From the NCBI GenBank assembly GCA_904420585.1, contig CAJFVX010000003.1:45863-109862 (forward strand): DNA of 64,000 nucleotides. The letters are read 5' to 3'. The stretch is from Candidatus Howiella intestinavium. Its GTDB lineage: Bacteria > Bacillota > Clostridia > Oscillospirales > Acutalibacteraceae. Positions 51,129 to 59,520 of the stretch are shown here, one piece after another; position 1 is the stretch's first letter, and every line of letters begins with the position of its first letter. The translations under genes were made by a program, and so were the position numbers. The notes beneath the pieces are model-generated. The model was not told where the DNA came from. It was given only the letters and a program-made list of their open reading frames with translations, and did not search any database.

Positions 51129-52409
51129 TTATACCGTTAAATCGTCGGCGGCGTGGCCGATGTCCTTGCGGTAATGGGCGCCGGTGAAGGAGATGTGTCC
51201 CACCGCGTCATAGGCCTTCTGCAGGGCAGCCTCCAGGGTTTCCCCCGTGGCCGTCACGCCCAGCACCCGGCCGCCGGCGGTGACAAACTTCCCGTCCTTT
51301 ACAGCCGTGCCGGCGTGGTAAACAGTGGCGCCCTCCACCTGTCCCATATCGTCCAGGCCGTGGATTTCTATCCCCTTTTCATAGCTGCCGGGATAGCCCC
51401 CCGACGCCATGACCACGCAGGCCGCCGCACCCGGCTTCCACCGGATTTCTATCTCGTCCAGCCGGCCGTCGATGACCGCCTCGGCGATGTCCACAAGGTC
51501 GCTCTCCAGCCGGGGCAGGACCACCTGGGCTTCGGGGTCGCCGAAGCGGGCGTTGTATTCGATGACCTTGGGGCCGTCGGCAGTGAGCATCAGCCCGAAA
51601 TAGAGGCAGCCCTTAAAGGGACGGCCCTCGGCCTGCATGGCCGCCACGGTGGGCAGGAAGATTTCCTTCATGCAGCGGTCGGCCATCTCGTCGGTATAGA
51701 AGGGGTTGGGGCTGATGGTGCCCATGCCGCCGGTATTGGGGCCCCGGTTGCCGTCGAAAACCCGCTTGTGGTCCATGGAGGACACCATGGGCTTGATGGT
51801 CTTCCCATCCGTAAAGGCCAGCACCGACACCTCCGGCCCGGTGATGAACTGCTCCACCACCACCCGGTTGCCCGACGCGCCGAACTTCTTATCCAGCATG
51901 ATGGATTGGATGGCGTCCTCAGCGGCGGCATAATCCTCGCAGATGATGACGCCCTTGCCCAGGGCCAGGCCGTCGGCCTTGACCACGGCGGGATAACTGC
52001 CCTGCTCACGGATATATTCCACGGCGGCCGCCGGGTCGTCAAAGACCTCGTAGGCGGCGGTGGGGATGCCGTATTTCTTCATCAGGTTCTTGGAAAAGAC
52101 CTTGCTGGCCTCGATTTGGGCGGCGGCCGCCGTGGGGCCAAAGGCCCGGATACCGGCTTTCTCCAGTTTATCCACCAGTCCGGCGGCCAGAGGATCGTCC
52201 GGTGCTACGAAGACCAGGTCAATATGCTCGTCTTTGGCCAGGGCTGCAATCCCATCCAGATCCATGGGGTTGACCGGGCGGCAAATCGCATCCTTGGAGA
52301 TGCCGCCGTTGCCCGGCGCACAGAAAATCTCTTCCACACGGGGGCTCTTTTTCAGGGCTTTGATCAGCGCGTGTTCCCGGCCGCCGCCGCCCACCATCAA
52401 TATACGCAT
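51129..52409 (-). CDS. purD: Phosphoribosylamine-glycine ligase PurD
   Basis: 426 residues. The start MRILMVGGGGREHALIKAL is the family signature; the ATP-grasp core carries PAVVKADGLALGKGVI, MDHKRVFDGNRGPNTGGMGTISPNP and EYNARFGDPEAQVVLPRL with metal ligands. It joins phosphoribosylamine and glycine in step 2 of purine synthesis. It is the last gene of the pur operon and is separated from purH by a 97-bp tandem repeat rather than the short gaps typical of this operon. Confidence 0.96.
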   Translation of the reverse strand: MRILMVGGGGREHALIKALKKSPRVEEIFCAPGNGGISKDAICRPVNPMDLDGIAALAKDEHIDLVFVAPDDPLAAGLVDKLEKAGIRAFGPTAAAAQIEASKVFSKNLMKKYGIPTAAYEVFDDPAAAVEYIREQGSYPAVVKADGLALGKGVIICEDYAAAEDAIQSIMLDKKFGASGNRVVVEQFITGPEVSVLAFTDGKTIKPMVSSMDHKRVFDGNRGPNTGGMGTISPNPFYTDEMADRCMKEIFLPTVAAMQAEGRPFKGCLYFGLMLTADGPKVIEYNARFGDPEAQVVLPRLESDLVDIAEAVIDGRLDEIEIRWKPGAAACVVMASGGYPGSYEKGIEIHGLDDMGQVEGATVYHAGTAVKDGKFVTAGGRVLGVTATGETLEAALQKAYDAVGHISFTGAHYRKDIGHAADDLTV

Positions 52410-52492
52410 GGCTATCGTCCTTTCAATCTGCGCCGCCCTCCATGATAAGTCATAAGACAGGCAACAGCTGTGAAAATGATTACTTGAAAACC

Positions 52493-52831
52493 GCCGCGCC
52501 CATGCAGCTACACTGCGAATTGGGGCCGCGCACTGCGCATCACATTCCCATCCGACCCGCCTGGGTATAGTTACCGGGCCGCTCGGGTCGCCGCACCCAT
52601 GCAGCTACACTGCGGATTGGGGCCGCGCACTGCGCTGTGCTTTCACATCCGGCCCGCCCGGGTATAGTTACCGGGCCGCTCGGGTCGCCGCGCCCATGCA
52701 GCTACACTGCGAATTGGGGCCGCGCACTGCGCATCGCTTTCTCACCCGACCCACCCGGGTACAGCTACCGGGCTTCCCAGGCCCCCGCGCCCATGCAGCT
52801 ACACTGCGAATTGGGGCCGCGCACTGCGCGG
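52493..52831. repeat. 97-bp tandem repeat array between purH and purD
   Basis: The conserved core (catgcagctacactgcg, attggggccgcgcactgcgc) begins at 52501, 52598, 52695 and 52792, an exact 97-bp period, 3.5 copies. Copies 1, 3 and 4 have GAATTGG and copy 2 GGATTGG. The remaining 55 bp of each unit is more variable, but each complete unit keeps a small palindrome (CCCGGGTATAGTTACCGGG or close variants). The last copy runs into the purH stop codon. No open frame, tRNA or transposase-like signal is found. It occupies nearly the whole 422-bp gap. Confidence 0.9.
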
Positions 52832-54388
52832 TTAGTGCTTGAAGTGGCGCATGCCGGTGAACACCATGGCGATGCCGGCCTTGTCGCAGGCGTCGATGGA
52901 CTCCTGGTCGCGGATGGAGCCGCCGGGCTGGATGATGGCGGTAATGCCCGCCTTCTCGGCCGCTTCCACGCAGTCGGAGAAGGGGAAGAAGGCGTCCGAA
53001 CCCATCACCGAACCCTTGACCTTATCCCCGCCGTACTTAATGGCCAGCTCCAGGGCGGTGATGCGGTTGGTCTGACCGGGGCCGATGCCCACGGTCATAA
53101 AGTCCTTGGCCAGGGCAATGCCGTTGGACTTTACATGCTTGACAATTTTCCAGACAAAGAGCAGCTGCTCCATTTCCTCGGCGGTGGGCTGCCGCTTGGT
53201 GACGCACTTCAGCTCCCCTTCCTCGGGCAGCAGGACGGTATCCAGCTCCTGCACCAGCAGGCCGCCGGCCACCTTCTTCATGTCCAGCATCCCCTTCTTG
53301 TTGGGATTGGCAAGGCCGGGCAGCTTCAGCAGGCGGATGTTCTTCTTCTTCTCCAGAATCTCCAGGGCATCGGCATCATAGTCCGGCGCGATGATGATCT
53401 CCAGGAATATCTTGGCCATCTCCTCGGCCGTGGCCTTGTCCACCGTCCTGTTCAGGGCCACGATGCCGCCGAAGATGGACACCGGGTCGGATTCATAAGC
53501 CCGCATATAGGCGTCGTGAATATTGTCGGCCAGACCTACGCCGCAGGGGTTGGCGTGCTTGACGCCCACGGCGCAGGGCTTTTCAAAACCAAACTCCTTG
53601 AGCACATCCAGGGCGCCGTTGGCGTCGTTGATGTTGTTGTAGGAGAGCTCCTTGCCGTGGAGCTGCTCGGCGGCGGTCAGGGTGTTGTCAAAATGACCGA
53701 TTTCCTTATAGAAGGCCGCCTTCTGGTGGGGATTCTCGCCGTAGCGCATCTCCTGCACCTTCTCATAGGTGCGGGTGAAGGTGTCGCCGAAGGGGCTGTC
53801 CCCCCGCTGCTCCCGCAGGTAATTGGAGATGAGGGTATCGTACTGGGCGGTGTGGTCGAACACCTTGCCCGCCAGCCGGAACTTGGTATCCCGGGACACC
53901 TCGCCCTGCTCCTTATACTCGGCGATGACCTTCTCATAGTCGGCCGGGTCCACAATAACCGCCACGTCCTGCCAGTTCTTGGCGGCGGCGCGGATCATGG
54001 TGGGGCCGCCGATGTCGATATTCTCGATGGCCTCCTCCAGGGACACGGGGGGCTGCTTGAGGATGGTCGCCTTGAAGGGGTACAGGTTGATGGCCACCAC
54101 GTCGATGGGGGTGACCCCCAGCTCCTCCAGCTGCTTCATATGCTCCGGGTTGGAGCGCATGGCCAGGATGCCCGCGTGAATCATGGGATGCAGGGTCTTA
54201 ACCCGGCCGTCCAGGCACTCGGGGAACCCGGTTACGTCCGATACGCCGGTCACCGGTACGCCGGCGGCCTCCAGGGCCTTGGCCGTGCCGCCGGTGGACA
54301 GCACCTCAAAACCCAGAGCCACCAGTTCCTTGGCAAACTCCACCGCGCCGGTCTTGTCCGATACGCTGATTAACGCGCGCTTTTTCAT
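52832..54388 (-). CDS. purH: Bifunctional AICAR transformylase/IMP cyclohydrolase PurH
   Basis: 518 residues. The N-terminal IMP cyclohydrolase domain has [26 protein letters not shown] and [15 protein letters not shown]. The C-terminal AICAR transformylase domain has [27 protein letters not shown] and [12 protein letters not shown], ending GMRHFKH as usual. It carries out the last two steps to IMP. It begins 43 nt after the purN stop. Its stop codon lies at the edge of the 97-bp repeat array. Confidence 0.96.
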   Translation of the reverse strand: MKKRALISVSDKTGAVEFAKELVALGFEVLSTGGTAKALEAAGVPVTGVSDVTGFPECLDGRVKTLHPMIHAGILAMRSNPEHMKQLEELGVTPIDVVAINLYPFKATILKQPPVSLEEAIENIDIGGPTMIRAAAKNWQDVAVIVDPADYEKVIAEYKEQGEVSRDTKFRLAGKVFDHTAQYDTLISNYLREQRGDSPFGDTFTRTYEKVQEMRYGENPHQKAAFYKEIGHFDNTLTAAEQLHGKELSYNNINDANGALDVLKEFGFEKPCAVGVKHANPCGVGLADNIHDAYMRAYESDPVSIFGGIVALNRTVDKATAEEMAKIFLEIIIAPDYDADALEILEKKKNIRLLKLPGLANPNKKGMLDMKKVAGGLLVQELDTVLLPEEGELKCVTKRQPTAEEMEQLLFVWKIVKHVKSNGIALAKDFMTVGIGPGQTNRITALELAIKYGGDKVKGSVMGSDAFFPFSDCVEAAEKAGITAIIQPGGSIRDQESIDACDKAGIAMVFTGMRHFKH

Positions 54389-54431
54389 AAATCCGCCATC
54401 TCCTTCTATTTTTTGAAAATAATTAACGATT

Positions 54432-55055
54432 TTACGCCTCCGGCAGAATCCGCACCTGGCGTCCCTCCACCTGCAGCCGGCCGGCGCAGAAGAGGGCCAC
54501 CGCCTCGGGCAGCAGCTTCCACTCGGCCTCCTCCATCACCCGCTTTTGCAGGGTCTCGGGGGTGTCGTCCGGCAGGATTTCCACGGCCTTTTGCAGGATA
54601 ATGGCTCCGCCGTCCACCACCTCGTTGACCAGGTGCACCGTGGCGCCGGTGACCTTGACCCCGTAGGCCAGGGCCGCCTCATGGACATGCAGGCCGTAGT
54701 ACCCCTTCCCGCAGAAGGAGGGAATCAGGGCCGGGTGCACGTTGATAATGCGGTTGGAATAGGCTTTTGTCACCTTCTCCCCCAGAATGGAGAGGAAGCC
54801 GGCCAACACCACCAAATCAATCCGGTACCGCTCCAGCAGTTCCAGCAGGGCGGCGTCCACGTCGGCCCCCGACTTGCGGGAGGGCAGCACCTCCCCCGGC
54901 ACCCCCGCCCCGGCGGCCCGCTCCAAGGCGTAGACACCCAGCCGGCTGGAGGCCACCAGGACGATTTTCCCGCCCCCCAGGCGGCCCTCCTTTTCCGCGT
55001 CCAGCAGGGCCTGGAGGTTGGTGCCGCCGCCGGATACCAATACGGCTATATTCAT
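54432..55055 (-). CDS. purN: Phosphoribosylglycinamide formyltransferase PurN
   Basis: 207 residues from the ATG at 55055; the 8-residue upstream extension is rejected because AAAGGATG fits the later start. Signatures: [43 protein letters not shown] (catalytic His and Asn) and [15 protein letters not shown] with the catalytic Asp. It formylates GAR with 10-formyl-tetrahydrofolate. Spaced 38 nt after purM. Confidence 0.95.
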   Translation of the reverse strand: MNIAVLVSGGGTNLQALLDAEKEGRLGGGKIVLVASSRLGVYALERAAGAGVPGEVLPSRKSGADVDAALLELLERYRIDLVVLAGFLSILGEKVTKAYSNRIINVHPALIPSFCGKGYYGLHVHEAALAYGVKVTGATVHLVNEVVDGGAIILQKAVEILPDDTPETLQKRVMEEAEWKLLPEAVALFCAGRLQVEGRQVRILPEA

Positions 55056-55093
55056 GGTAACATCCTTTCGACTCAGCATACCTGCAAACAGGC

Positions 55094-56131
55094 TTAGACC
55101 AGTTCCACGCCCCTCTCGCCCTCGGCGATTTCGCCCACGATGTAGGCGTTCTCCCCCATTTCCTTCAGGGTGCGCACGGCCAAATCCGCCGCGTCGGCCG
55201 GCACGGCCGCCATGAGGCCCACGCCCATATTAAAGGTATTGAACATATCCCGCTCGGGCACGCTCCCCGTCCGCTGGATAATGCGGAAGATGGGCAGCAC
55301 CTGCACCGACTCCTTGCGGATGACCGCCTTTTTACCCTCGGGCAGCATCCGGGGAATGTTCTCGTAAAAGCCGCCGCCGGTGATGTGGGACACGCCCCGC
55401 ACCTCCACCGTATCCATCAGCTTTAAGAGGGGCTTTACATAAATCTTGGTAGGCGTCAGCAGCTCTTCCCCCAGAGTCTTGCCCAGCTCGGCGATTTCCA
55501 GGGACATATTCTCCTCCCGGACGTTAAATATCTTGCGCACCAGGGAGAAGCCGTTGGAATGCACCCCCGAGGAGGCGATGGCCACAATGGCGTCCCCCGC
55601 CTGGATGCCGGCGCCGTCAATCAGCCTCGACTTATCGGCCAGGCCTACGCAGAAGCCGGCCAGGTCGTACTCATCCGGCGGATAGAAGCCGGGCATTTCG
55701 GCCGTCTCGCCCCCGATAAGGGCGCAGCCGGCCTGGACGCAGCCCTCGGCCACGCCGGCCACGATGTCCGCCACCCGCTGGGGGACATTCTTGCCCACGG
55801 CCACGTAGTCCAGGAAAAACAGGGGCTTGGCCCCGGCGCAGGCCACGTCGTTGGCGCACATGGCCACGCAGTCGATGCCTACGGTATCATGCTTGTCCAT
55901 TAAGAAGGCGATTTTCAGCTTGGTGCCCACCCCGTCGGTGCCCGACACCAGCACCGGCTCCTTCATGCCGGTAAAATCCGGCTGGAAGAGGCCGCCAAAG
56001 CCCCCAATGCCCGACAGCACCCCCGCCGTCTTGGTGCGGGCCACATGCTGCTTCATCAGTTCCACCGCCTGGTAACCGGCGGTTACGTCCACCCCGGCGG
56101 CCTTATAGCTTTCCGAAAAACTCTTTTCCAT
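55094..56131 (-). CDS. purM: Phosphoribosylformylglycinamidine cyclo-ligase PurM
   Basis: 345 residues. [19 protein letters not shown] at the N-terminus, the nucleotide region [38 protein letters not shown] and a C-terminal [18 protein letters not shown] [16 protein letters not shown]. It makes aminoimidazole ribotide (AIR) from FGAM in step 5. It starts 33 nt after purE. Confidence 0.96.
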   Translation of the reverse strand: MEKSFSESYKAAGVDVTAGYQAVELMKQHVARTKTAGVLSGIGGFGGLFQPDFTGMKEPVLVSGTDGVGTKLKIAFLMDKHDTVGIDCVAMCANDVACAGAKPLFFLDYVAVGKNVPQRVADIVAGVAEGCVQAGCALIGGETAEMPGFYPPDEYDLAGFCVGLADKSRLIDGAGIQAGDAIVAIASSGVHSNGFSLVRKIFNVREENMSLEIAELGKTLGEELLTPTKIYVKPLLKLMDTVEVRGVSHITGGGFYENIPRMLPEGKKAVIRKESVQVLPIFRIIQRTGSVPERDMFNTFNMGVGLMAAVPADAADLAVRTLKEMGENAYIVGEIAEGERGVELV

Positions 56132-56164
56132 TTTCTTCTCCTTTTCCCCTTCCGGACCGGGCGG

Positions 56165-56659
<495 letters not shown>

Positions 56660-56705
56660 ACTTTGTTTCTCCTTCCCTATGTTCCCGGCTCCGCCGGCGC
56701 TTCTG

Positions 56706-56743
56706 CACAAAAAAGCCGCGGCGCGCAAAAAATGCGCCCGCAG
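56706..56743 (-). terminator. Attenuator-like hairpin in the purE leader
   Basis: On the minus strand CTGCGGGCGCA pairs with TGCGCGCCGCGG (one G-G mismatch) around a short T loop, and CTTTTTTG follows. It lies about 50 nt before the purE start, within the transcript. Confidence 0.7.
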
Positions 56744-56850
56744 CTTATGCCCGGCGGCGATGGACGGCGGCGCGGCTGTCATAACCTGTTGTTCGCCGTG
56801 TTTTTGCAGCCATATGCGCACCTGCCCTTCATCCACCAAAATATAAGGAT

Positions 56851-56879
56851 ATTGTACGGCAATCCGGCGGAAAAAGCAA
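56851..56879 (-). promoter_or_regulatory. Promoter of the pur operon
   Basis: On the minus strand: -35 TTGCTT (56879-56874), 17-bp spacer, -10 TACAAT (56856-56851). The rest of the gap to 57024 contains no gene or recognisable purine riboswitch core. Confidence 0.7.
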
Positions 56880-57024
56880 GATATATTGGGGGATTTCTGC
56901 GTTTTTACCGCAAATGTGGGGGTGTGCGTATAATTGTATTGCTTCATTTGGAAATTTGGCCGGCGGATGGTTCCCGCCCGACGTACTGCTTTCCTTTACC
57001 TGTAACGCCGGCGCTTTGCTGCTG

Positions 57025-57390
57025 CTACTCCCATTCTTCCTCGTCCAGCTCCGGCAGACTTACCGGCACGAAAACCCGGTACTTCTTTCCCCGTTCTCTG
57101 CATTCCTTCAACACATGATAGCTTCCCCGGGACTTCCCATCCCAAAATATCAACACCTGGTCGCTGTATTCGATAATCTCCAGATTCCTTTCCAGCGGCG
57201 CCCGCCTTCCGTATTTCTCGTAGTCCGGCAAAAACTCCTTTAAGGGGATCCCCGTTTCCCTTGCATACGCCGCGGCGCAGCTGTCTATCTCCTTTGCCCC
57301 TCCTGACACGATTTCCGTCGTTTCCGCCGGCAAATACAGTTCCAGATTCTTCACCTTTAGTCCCCGTGAGCCTACTACCGCTACTTTCAT
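57025..57390 (-). CDS. SLOG-superfamily (DUF2493/YspA-like) nucleotide-binding protein
   Basis: 121 residues from the ATG at 57390, which has GAGGTG in front. Rossmann-like SLOG fold: MKVAVVGSRGL (GSR motif), VSGGAKEIDSCAAAYARETGIP (GGAxxID-x-x-AxxYA), LERNLEIIEYSDQVLIFWDGKSRGSYHVL with the conserved R, W and SRG, and a C-terminal VPVSLPEL. SLOG proteins bind or process nucleotides or nucleotide-derived signals and are often found with phage and defence genes; the exact ligand is unknown. It is divergent from an XRE regulator, and two 19-bp operators flank its promoter. Confidence 0.8.
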   Translation of the reverse strand: MKVAVVGSRGLKVKNLELYLPAETTEIVSGGAKEIDSCAAAYARETGIPLKEFLPDYEKYGRRAPLERNLEIIEYSDQVLIFWDGKSRGSYHVLKECRERGKKYRVFVPVSLPELDEEEWE

Positions 57391-57408
57391 AGAAAATTTC
57401 ACCTCTCG

Positions 57409-57427
57409 TGACATTCAGTGAATGTCA
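57409..57427. promoter_or_regulatory. Operator 1 of the SLOG/XRE pair
   Basis: TGACATTCAGTGAATGTCA is a perfect 19-bp palindrome (9+1+9) immediately upstream of the SLOG gene ribosome-binding site. Confidence 0.75.
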
Positions 57428-57438
57428 ATTATGGCTTT

Positions 57439-57467
57439 ATTTTATCATACAATAGCCATGATGACAA
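57439..57467 (-). promoter_or_regulatory. Promoter of the SLOG gene
   Basis: On the minus strand: -35 TTGTCA (57467-57462), 17-bp spacer, -10 TAAAAT (57444-57439). The -35 lies inside operator 2. Confidence 0.75.
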
Positions 57468-57480
57468 CCACTAAATGTCA
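57462..57480. promoter_or_regulatory. Operator 2 of the SLOG/XRE pair
   Basis: TGACAACCACTAAATGTCA matches operator 1 in its outer TGACA...TGTCA arms with the same 19-bp length. It overlaps the -35 of the SLOG gene and lies 18 bp before the XRE start. A TACAAT at 57448-57453 is the probable plus-strand -10 for the XRE gene. Confidence 0.7.
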
Positions 57481-57498
57481 CCGAAAAGAGGAATGCGG

Positions 57499-57747
57499 AT
57501 GTATAAGAACAGAAGCCGGGATGGAAAGCTGAATATCTGCGGCCAAAAGGTCAAAAGCATGCGTAAGGCCCTCGGGGCGGACGTTTCACAAAAAGTATTT
57601 GCCGACATGCTGGTTTTGGCTGGGCTGGATTTGGATAAAAACGCAATCCAGCGCATAGAGAGCGGCAAAAGGTTCGTGACGGACATTGAATTGAAAACCA
57701 TCGCACAGGTGCTGCACACCACTACGGATGAACTGTTAAAGGATTGA
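57499..57747 (+). CDS. XRE family helix-turn-helix regulator
   Basis: 82 residues from the ATG at 57499, 7 nt after AGAGG; ATGs at 57475 and 57493 are in the operator or too close to the ribosome-binding site. HTH_3 domain: ICGQKVKSMRKALGADVSQKVFADMLVLAGLDLDKNAIQRIESGKRFVTDIELKTIAQVLHTTTDELL. The segment VSQKVFADML followed by AIQRIESG is the classical recognition geometry. It almost certainly binds the two palindromes and controls itself and the SLOG gene. There is no sensor domain. Confidence 0.85.
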   Translation: MYKNRSRDGKLNICGQKVKSMRKALGADVSQKVFADMLVLAGLDLDKNAIQRIESGKRFVTDIELKTIAQVLHTTTDELLKD

Positions 57748-57842
57748 AGGACGGGGACACATCGCGCCTCCGTTTTTTGCTTTCCCTGGGGATTCCGCTG
57801 TTTTCCCAAGCCACCCGGCAGGGACGATAAAAGCTGCCGGGC

Positions 57843-57871
57843 TTGTCAAATCGGCTGATGTATACTTAAAT
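57843..57871 (+). promoter_or_regulatory. Promoter of the DUF3783 gene
   Basis: -35 TTGTCA (57843-57848), 17-bp spacer, -10 TTAAAT (57866-57871). A hairpin ending in GCCGGGC (57815-57842 region) precedes it and may end the XRE transcript. Confidence 0.55.
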
Positions 57872-57900
57872 AATAGCAAACACCGAATGGAGGGACAGGG

Positions 57901-58302
57901 ATGAAAGCGCGCATACGGGTACAAATTCCAGAAAGGGTATTGACCTTTGCCATCGAGGAAGAGGTGCGGCCCAAACTGACGGCCGTTTTAGAAGAACTGG
58001 GGCTGGGGGAACGGCTGGTGACAACCGATGAATTGGGCTGCAAAGTAGGGTATCTGGCCGGCTTCTACGGCTACGACGGGGAGGCCCAGCCCTATACCCC
58101 GCCGGCGGAGGCCCGGGGCGTTTTATGCATGTCCGGCATGTCCGACAGCCGGATGGATGCCCTGTTAACCGCATTGGAGCGGCAGGGCGTCGACCTGCCC
58201 CTGAAGGCCATCGTTACCGCTGTCAACCAGAACTGGCCCTTCGGCCAGCTCATAGAAGAGCTTATCCAAGAGCGGGCCGCCTTGACCGGCGGAAAGGCCT
58301 AG
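57901..58302 (+). CDS. DUF3783 domain protein
   Basis: 133 residues with AGGGACAGGG ahead of the ATG. The C-terminal half carries the DUF3783 pattern: GVLCMSGMSDSRMDALLTALERQGV, PLKAIVTAVNQNWPFGQLIEELIQER. The N-terminal half is a small alpha/beta segment without a clear family. It is cytoplasmic. The function of this family is unknown. It is monocistronic, with a promoter and terminator of its own. Confidence 0.8.
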   Translation: MKARIRVQIPERVLTFAIEEEVRPKLTAVLEELGLGERLVTTDELGCKVGYLAGFYGYDGEAQPYTPPAEARGVLCMSGMSDSRMDALLTALERQGVDLPLKAIVTAVNQNWPFGQLIEELIQERAALTGGKA

Positions 58303-58314
58303 GCTCCCCGCCCG

Positions 58315-58350
58315 CCCCCTCCGCCGGCCGGAGGGGGATTTTTCTTTTTC
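58315..58350 (+). terminator. Terminator after the DUF3783 gene
   Basis: CCCCCTCC (58315-58322) pairs with GGAGGGGG (58330-58337), then atttttcttttt. Confidence 0.85.
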
Positions 58351-58365
58351 GCCGGCTTCTGTCGA

Positions 58366-58394
58366 TTTACAAAACCCGCGCCGGATGGTATAAT
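58366..58394 (+). promoter_or_regulatory. Promoter of the dnaD-dnaC-like operon
   Basis: -35 TTTACA (58366-58371), 17-bp spacer, consensus -10 TATAAT (58389-58394). Confidence 0.8.
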
Positions 58395-58452
58395 GACAAT
58401 ACGATGCGTTTTCCTGCCGCCTGGGGGCGGCGGGACGCTGCTTGCAAAAATA

Positions 58453-58476
58453 CCCGCCGGGGCCGGCGGGATTTTT
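58453..58476 (+). terminator. Attenuator-like hairpin in the dnaD leader
   Basis: CCCGCC (58453-58458), loop ggggcc, GGCGGG (58465-58470), then atttttaaa; it ends just before the GGAGG of the next gene. A second hairpin (GCCGCC with GGCGGC, about 58421-58436) lies ahead of it. Confidence 0.55.
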
Positions 58477-58491
58477 AAACGGAGGCTTTCC

Positions 58492-59517
58492 ATGGATTAC
58501 CAAATCAACCCCGCCGCGCTGGGGGCGGTTTTTATGGTGCCCTGCCAGGTGGTGGATCAGCATATTAAGCTGGCCGGTGCGGTACAGTTAAAGGTGCTGC
58601 TCTGGGTCATGCGGCACGTGGGCCAGCCCATTTCGGTGGACGCCATCGCCGCCGCCCTCTCCCTGCCCGCCATGGACGTCACCGACGCCCTGACCTACTG
58701 GGTGGAGGCCGGCCTGATTCAGTCCCTGCGCCCGGCGGGAGCGCCCGAGGCTGCCGGGGCCGGCGACGCCCAGGCTCCGAACAATGGGACAGGCGGGGCC
58801 GCTTCCTCGGCGGGACAGGCGGCCCGACGTCCGGCACGGCCGGCCACGGCCCAGACGGTGAAACCCGGGCGGGAGGACGTGGCCAAGCGGGGGCTGGAAT
58901 CCCCGGAAATCGCCTTCCTGCTCAAGGAGGCCCAGATGAAGTTCGGCCGGGGCCTGCGGCAGAGCGAGGCCTCCACCTTAGTCTGGCTCCACGACGACGA
59001 GGGAATGGGCGTGGCCCTTATCCTCATGCTCATCGAGTTCGCCATTTCGGAGGAGCGCTGCAACATCGGCTTTATTGAGCGCACGGCCTTAAACTGGATT
59101 TCCCAAGGCATCACCACCATCGAACAGGCCGAGGGGCACATCCGGGAGATACACGACCAGCGCACGGCCTGGCGCAAGGTAGAGAAGGCCATGGGCATCG
59201 ACCGGCGGCTCCCCTCGGCCAAGGAACTGAAAAACGCCTACACCTGGGTGGAGGAATGGGGCTTTTCCTCCGAGATGCTCCGGGCGGCCTACGAGGAGTG
59301 CGTGGACAACACAGCCAAGGTCTCCATGGCCTACATCGGCCGGGTGCTTCAAAACTGGCACAAGCAGGGAATAAAAACCCCCGAGGAGGCGGCCGCCGCC
59401 AAAACCGAAAAGGCGGGCAGCGGCAAAGCCAAAGGGAAAAAGGACGGCAAAGCCTCCTACGCGGGCTACGATATGGATTTGGTTCAGCAGATGCTGGACA
59501 TGCAGAACGAGGGATAG
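58492..59517 (+). CDS. DnaD-domain primosomal protein
   Basis: 341 residues from the ATG at 58492, 9 nt after GGAGG. The N-terminal winged-helix domain (about 1-80; ISVDAIAAALSLPAMDVTDALTYWVEAGLI) is followed by a Pro/Ala-rich linker and two DnaD/DnaB_2 domains (FGRGLRQSEASTLVWLHDDEGMGVALILMLIEFA ... YTWVEEWGFSSEMLRAAYEE, ISYIGRVLQNWHKQGI-like AYIGRVLQNWHKQGI), then a Lys-rich tail. It probably remodels DNA at the replication origin and helps load helicase with the next gene. The operon with a DnaC-like loader, 3 nt apart, supports that. Confidence 0.88.
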   Translation: MDYQINPAALGAVFMVPCQVVDQHIKLAGAVQLKVLLWVMRHVGQPISVDAIAAALSLPAMDVTDALTYWVEAGLIQSLRPAGAPEAAGAGDAQAPNNGTGGAASSAGQAARRPARPATAQTVKPGREDVAKRGLESPEIAFLLKEAQMKFGRGLRQSEASTLVWLHDDEGMGVALILMLIEFAISEERCNIGFIERTALNWISQGITTIEQAEGHIREIHDQRTAWRKVEKAMGIDRRLPSAKELKNAYTWVEEWGFSSEMLRAAYEECVDNTAKVSMAYIGRVLQNWHKQGIKTPEEAAAAKTEKAGSGKAKGKKDGKASYAGYDMDLVQQMLDMQNEG

Positions 59518-59520
59518 GCT

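Noticed and set aside
52493..52831. CRISPR array
   Set aside because: The period is 97 bp with a 40-bp conserved core and partly conserved intervening sequence; spacers are not unique and no cas genes are nearby.
56660..56850. Guanine/adenine riboswitch before purE
   Set aside because: The conserved core sequences of the purine riboswitch could not be found; only the terminator-like hairpin is supported.
56660..56947. 96-residue N-terminal extension of PurE
   Set aside because: No family resemblance, it includes the promoter and terminator-like hairpin, and the ATG at 56659 has a strong ribosome-binding site.
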